Source: Desulfobulbus propionicus
Lineage (GTDB): Bacteria; Desulfobacterota; Desulfobulbia; Desulfobulbales; Desulfobulbaceae
Assembly: GCA_002747135.1 (NCBI GenBank)
Contig: PDTE01000007.1
Span: 1-32,198 of the forward strand
Direction of reading: 5' to 3'
DNA: 32,198 nucleotides
Position numbers and translations under genes: made by a program. The notes under the pieces were generated by a model that was given only the letters and a program-made list of their open reading frames with translations, did no database searches and had not been told where the DNA came from. Every line of letters starts with the position of its first letter. The first letter of the stretch is position 1. This document shows, in pieces, positions 31,234 to 32,198 of this stretch.

Positions 31234-31662
31234 TCAGATCTCGATGATTTCCGGTTGCTGTGCCTTATGTGGATGCTCAGCACCAGCATAGACCTTCAGT
31301 TTTTTCAGCTGGGCTCGCCCTAATTTATTTTTTGGCATCATTCCCTTTACCGCGTTTCGGATAATTTCCTCAGGTTTTTTTTTCAGCACTTCCCTGGCGG
31401 TTGCAGACTTGATCCCGCCGGTATAGCCAGTATGATGATAATATTTCTTGTCATCCCACTTATTGCCGGTAAGATGAATCTTGTCGGCATTGATAACGAT
31501 GATAAAGTCGCCGTTATCCTGAAAGTTGCAGAAAGCTGGCTTGTGCTTGCCGCGCAATCGATCGGCAATCTCTGTTGCTACCCTTCCCAGCACTTTGCCG
31601 TCAACATCGACAACACACCATTTGCGTGAAATATCCTGAACCGGCGTGTAATATGTTTTCAT
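31234..31662 (-). CDS. rplM: 50S ribosomal protein L13
   Basis: A 142-residue large-subunit protein important early in 50S assembly. Signatures are [49 protein letters not shown] and the C-terminal [20 protein letters not shown] followed by [13 protein letters not shown]. The ATG at 31660-31662 has GAGG eight bases upstream. An in-frame extension running into the tRNA gene (to 31785) is an artefact of an open frame through the tRNA. Upstream lie a terminator-like hairpin and tRNA-Gly, leaving little room for a separate promoter. Confidence 0.98.
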   Translation of the reverse strand: MKTYYTPVQDISRKWCVVDVDGKVLGRVATEIADRLRGKHKPAFCNFQDNGDFIIVINADKIHLTGNKWDDKKYYHHTGYTGGIKSATAREVLKKKPEEIIRNAVKGMMPKNKLGRAQLKKLKVYAGAEHPHKAQQPEIIEI

Positions 31663-31683
31663 TTTTGCGCCTCGCAAGTAAAC

Positions 31684-31713
31684 AAAAAAAAGGCCCGAAC
31701 GGTGGTCCGAACC
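31684..31713 (-). terminator. Terminator-like hairpin between tRNA-Gly and rplM
   Basis: On the minus strand GGTTCGGACCACCGTTCGGG and the following CC fold into a 9-bp stem (several G-U pairs) with a CACC loop, followed by eight T residues (plus-strand 31684-31691). It could end the tRNA transcript or attenuate read-through into rplM-rpsI. Confidence 0.6.
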
Positions 31714-31724
31714 TTGCAGTTTCG

Positions 31725-31799
31725 TGGAGCGGGAAACGAGATTCGAACTCGCGACTTCAACCTTGGCAAGGTTACACTCTACCACTGAGTTATTCCCGC
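31725..31799 (-). tRNA. tRNA-Gly (anticodon GCC)
   Basis: A 75-nt gene including an encoded CCA end. On the minus strand GCGGGAA (31799-31793) pairs with TTCCCGC, followed by discriminator T and CCA. The D arm contains CTCAGTGGTAGAG. The anticodon loop TTGCCAA is closed by an AACC/GGTT stem. The T arm has the standard GAGTTCGAATCTC. All cloverleaf arms pair. The anticodon GCC reads GGC and GGT codons. Confidence 0.97.
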
Positions 31800-31824
31800 T
31801 CGTTTATTCGTAAGTCAATTCCAG

Positions 31825-31854
31825 ACTATATCATTTTTTTTGCGGTCGTGTCAA
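31825..31854 (-). promoter_or_regulatory. sigma70-type promoter of tRNA-Gly
   Basis: On the minus strand TTGACA (plus 31849-31854) and TATAGT (plus 31825-31830) are 18 bp apart. The expected start is near 31818, about 19 bp before the mature tRNA 5' end. It may also drive rplM-rpsI if the hairpin at 31684-31713 is leaky. Confidence 0.75.
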
Positions 31855-32092
31855 TGAAAAAATAAGCACATTGATGGCTGCCAGAGAGGGTGTCAGGCCA
31901 AAATTCATCGTAACTGGTTATGGGTGCCGGCTCCGAAGGAATACGCAGCGAAGAGTGATCGCGCAAAGATAAAGCACCCGTGATCAGTTTTCGAAAAAAT
32001 GACTCGTCCACTTCCGGGGTATTCTTTCCATTTTTTTTTCACATAAACCCTGCAATGACATATTATAGGAAGTAAAGAATGAAAATGTAACC

Positions 32093-32198
32093 GTAACTGC
32101 TCACAGCTCACCCCTCTTTGAACGATCACGACCCGCCGCATAGAGGGGCTATAGCTGCCAATCGTGCTTGTCCAGATAGGGGCAGCCTGAGAGCAGTT
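32093..32198 (+). repeat. Family A element, cut by the window edge
   Basis: It begins GTAACTGCTCACAGCTCACC and matches the core through GAGAGCAGTT at the last base of the window. Whether the long extension or a target duplication follows cannot be seen. The preceding gap (31855-32092) holds no gene I can support. Confidence 0.9.

Noticed and set aside
31663..31785. Extension of rplM into the tRNA-Gly gene
   Set aside because: The frame merely stays open through the tRNA and terminator. L13 proteins begin at the [12 protein letters not shown] N-terminus encoded from 31662.
31826..32141. Two overlapping minus-strand frames near the right end
   Set aside because: They share no recognisable motif, overlap the family A copy or low-complexity sequence, and lack ribosome-binding sites.

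Overview
The window looks like a chromosomal segment of a Gram-negative bacterium. It has a Tol envelope operon, lipoproteins, a type IV pilus/type II secretion platform protein, TlyA, DarP/YjgA and an IHF-type protein. A small Cys-rich protein resembling the deltaproteobacterial 'PxxKW' family, together with the general gene style, suggests a Desulfobacterota (Desulfobulbales-like) organism. That placement is inference; no marker here fixes the genus.

Layout. 1-628: no gene, only nested dispersed repeats. 629-4980 (minus): a ParB-like protein, IHF/HU, enolase and a PilC/GspF protein. 5173-8145: a PxxKW-like small protein, a small lipoprotein between two pairs of transposon remnants, and an AT-rich Fic gene followed by an integron attC-like site. 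8588-11525 (minus): UDP-glucose dehydrogenase, YggS, TatD. 11774-14291 (plus): lipoprotein, CoaBC, DarP. 14794-15714 (minus): a thioredoxin-reductase-like flavoprotein. 16265-21606 (plus): tolQ-tolR-tolA-tolB-cpoB-tlyA, without pal. 21987-24205: an SH3b protein and an unusual prephenate dehydratase-ACT-prephenate dehydrogenase fusion. 24255-28601 (minus): a TudS-like DUF523/DUF1722 protein, a HEAT-cNMP-PilZ protein, and Maf. 28818-31799 (minus): truA, argC, rpsI, rplM and a tRNA-Gly with its own promoter and a terminator-like hairpin.

The most striking content is between the genes. Several families of small non-coding repeats occupy most longer intergenic gaps. I call them A (about 109 or 158 bp), B (about 115 bp), C (IS end plus transposase tail), D (166 bp), E (REP-like) and F (about 120 bp). 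Family A is demonstrably mobile: one 158-bp copy has a perfect 8-bp target duplication, four others have duplications matching at 6-7 of 8 positions, and a paralogous empty site lies 1.1 kb away in inverted orientation. Repeats also shape genes. They appear to supply the start of the ParB-like gene, the C-terminal tail of TatD and the stop codon of CoaBC, and possibly the stop codon of the prephenate fusion.

Functionally the window mixes housekeeping (glycolysis, ribosomal proteins, arginine, aromatic amino acid and coenzyme A synthesis), envelope energisation (Tol) and surface functions (pilus platform, UDP-glucuronate supply). One clearly accessory island lies at about 5420-8490.
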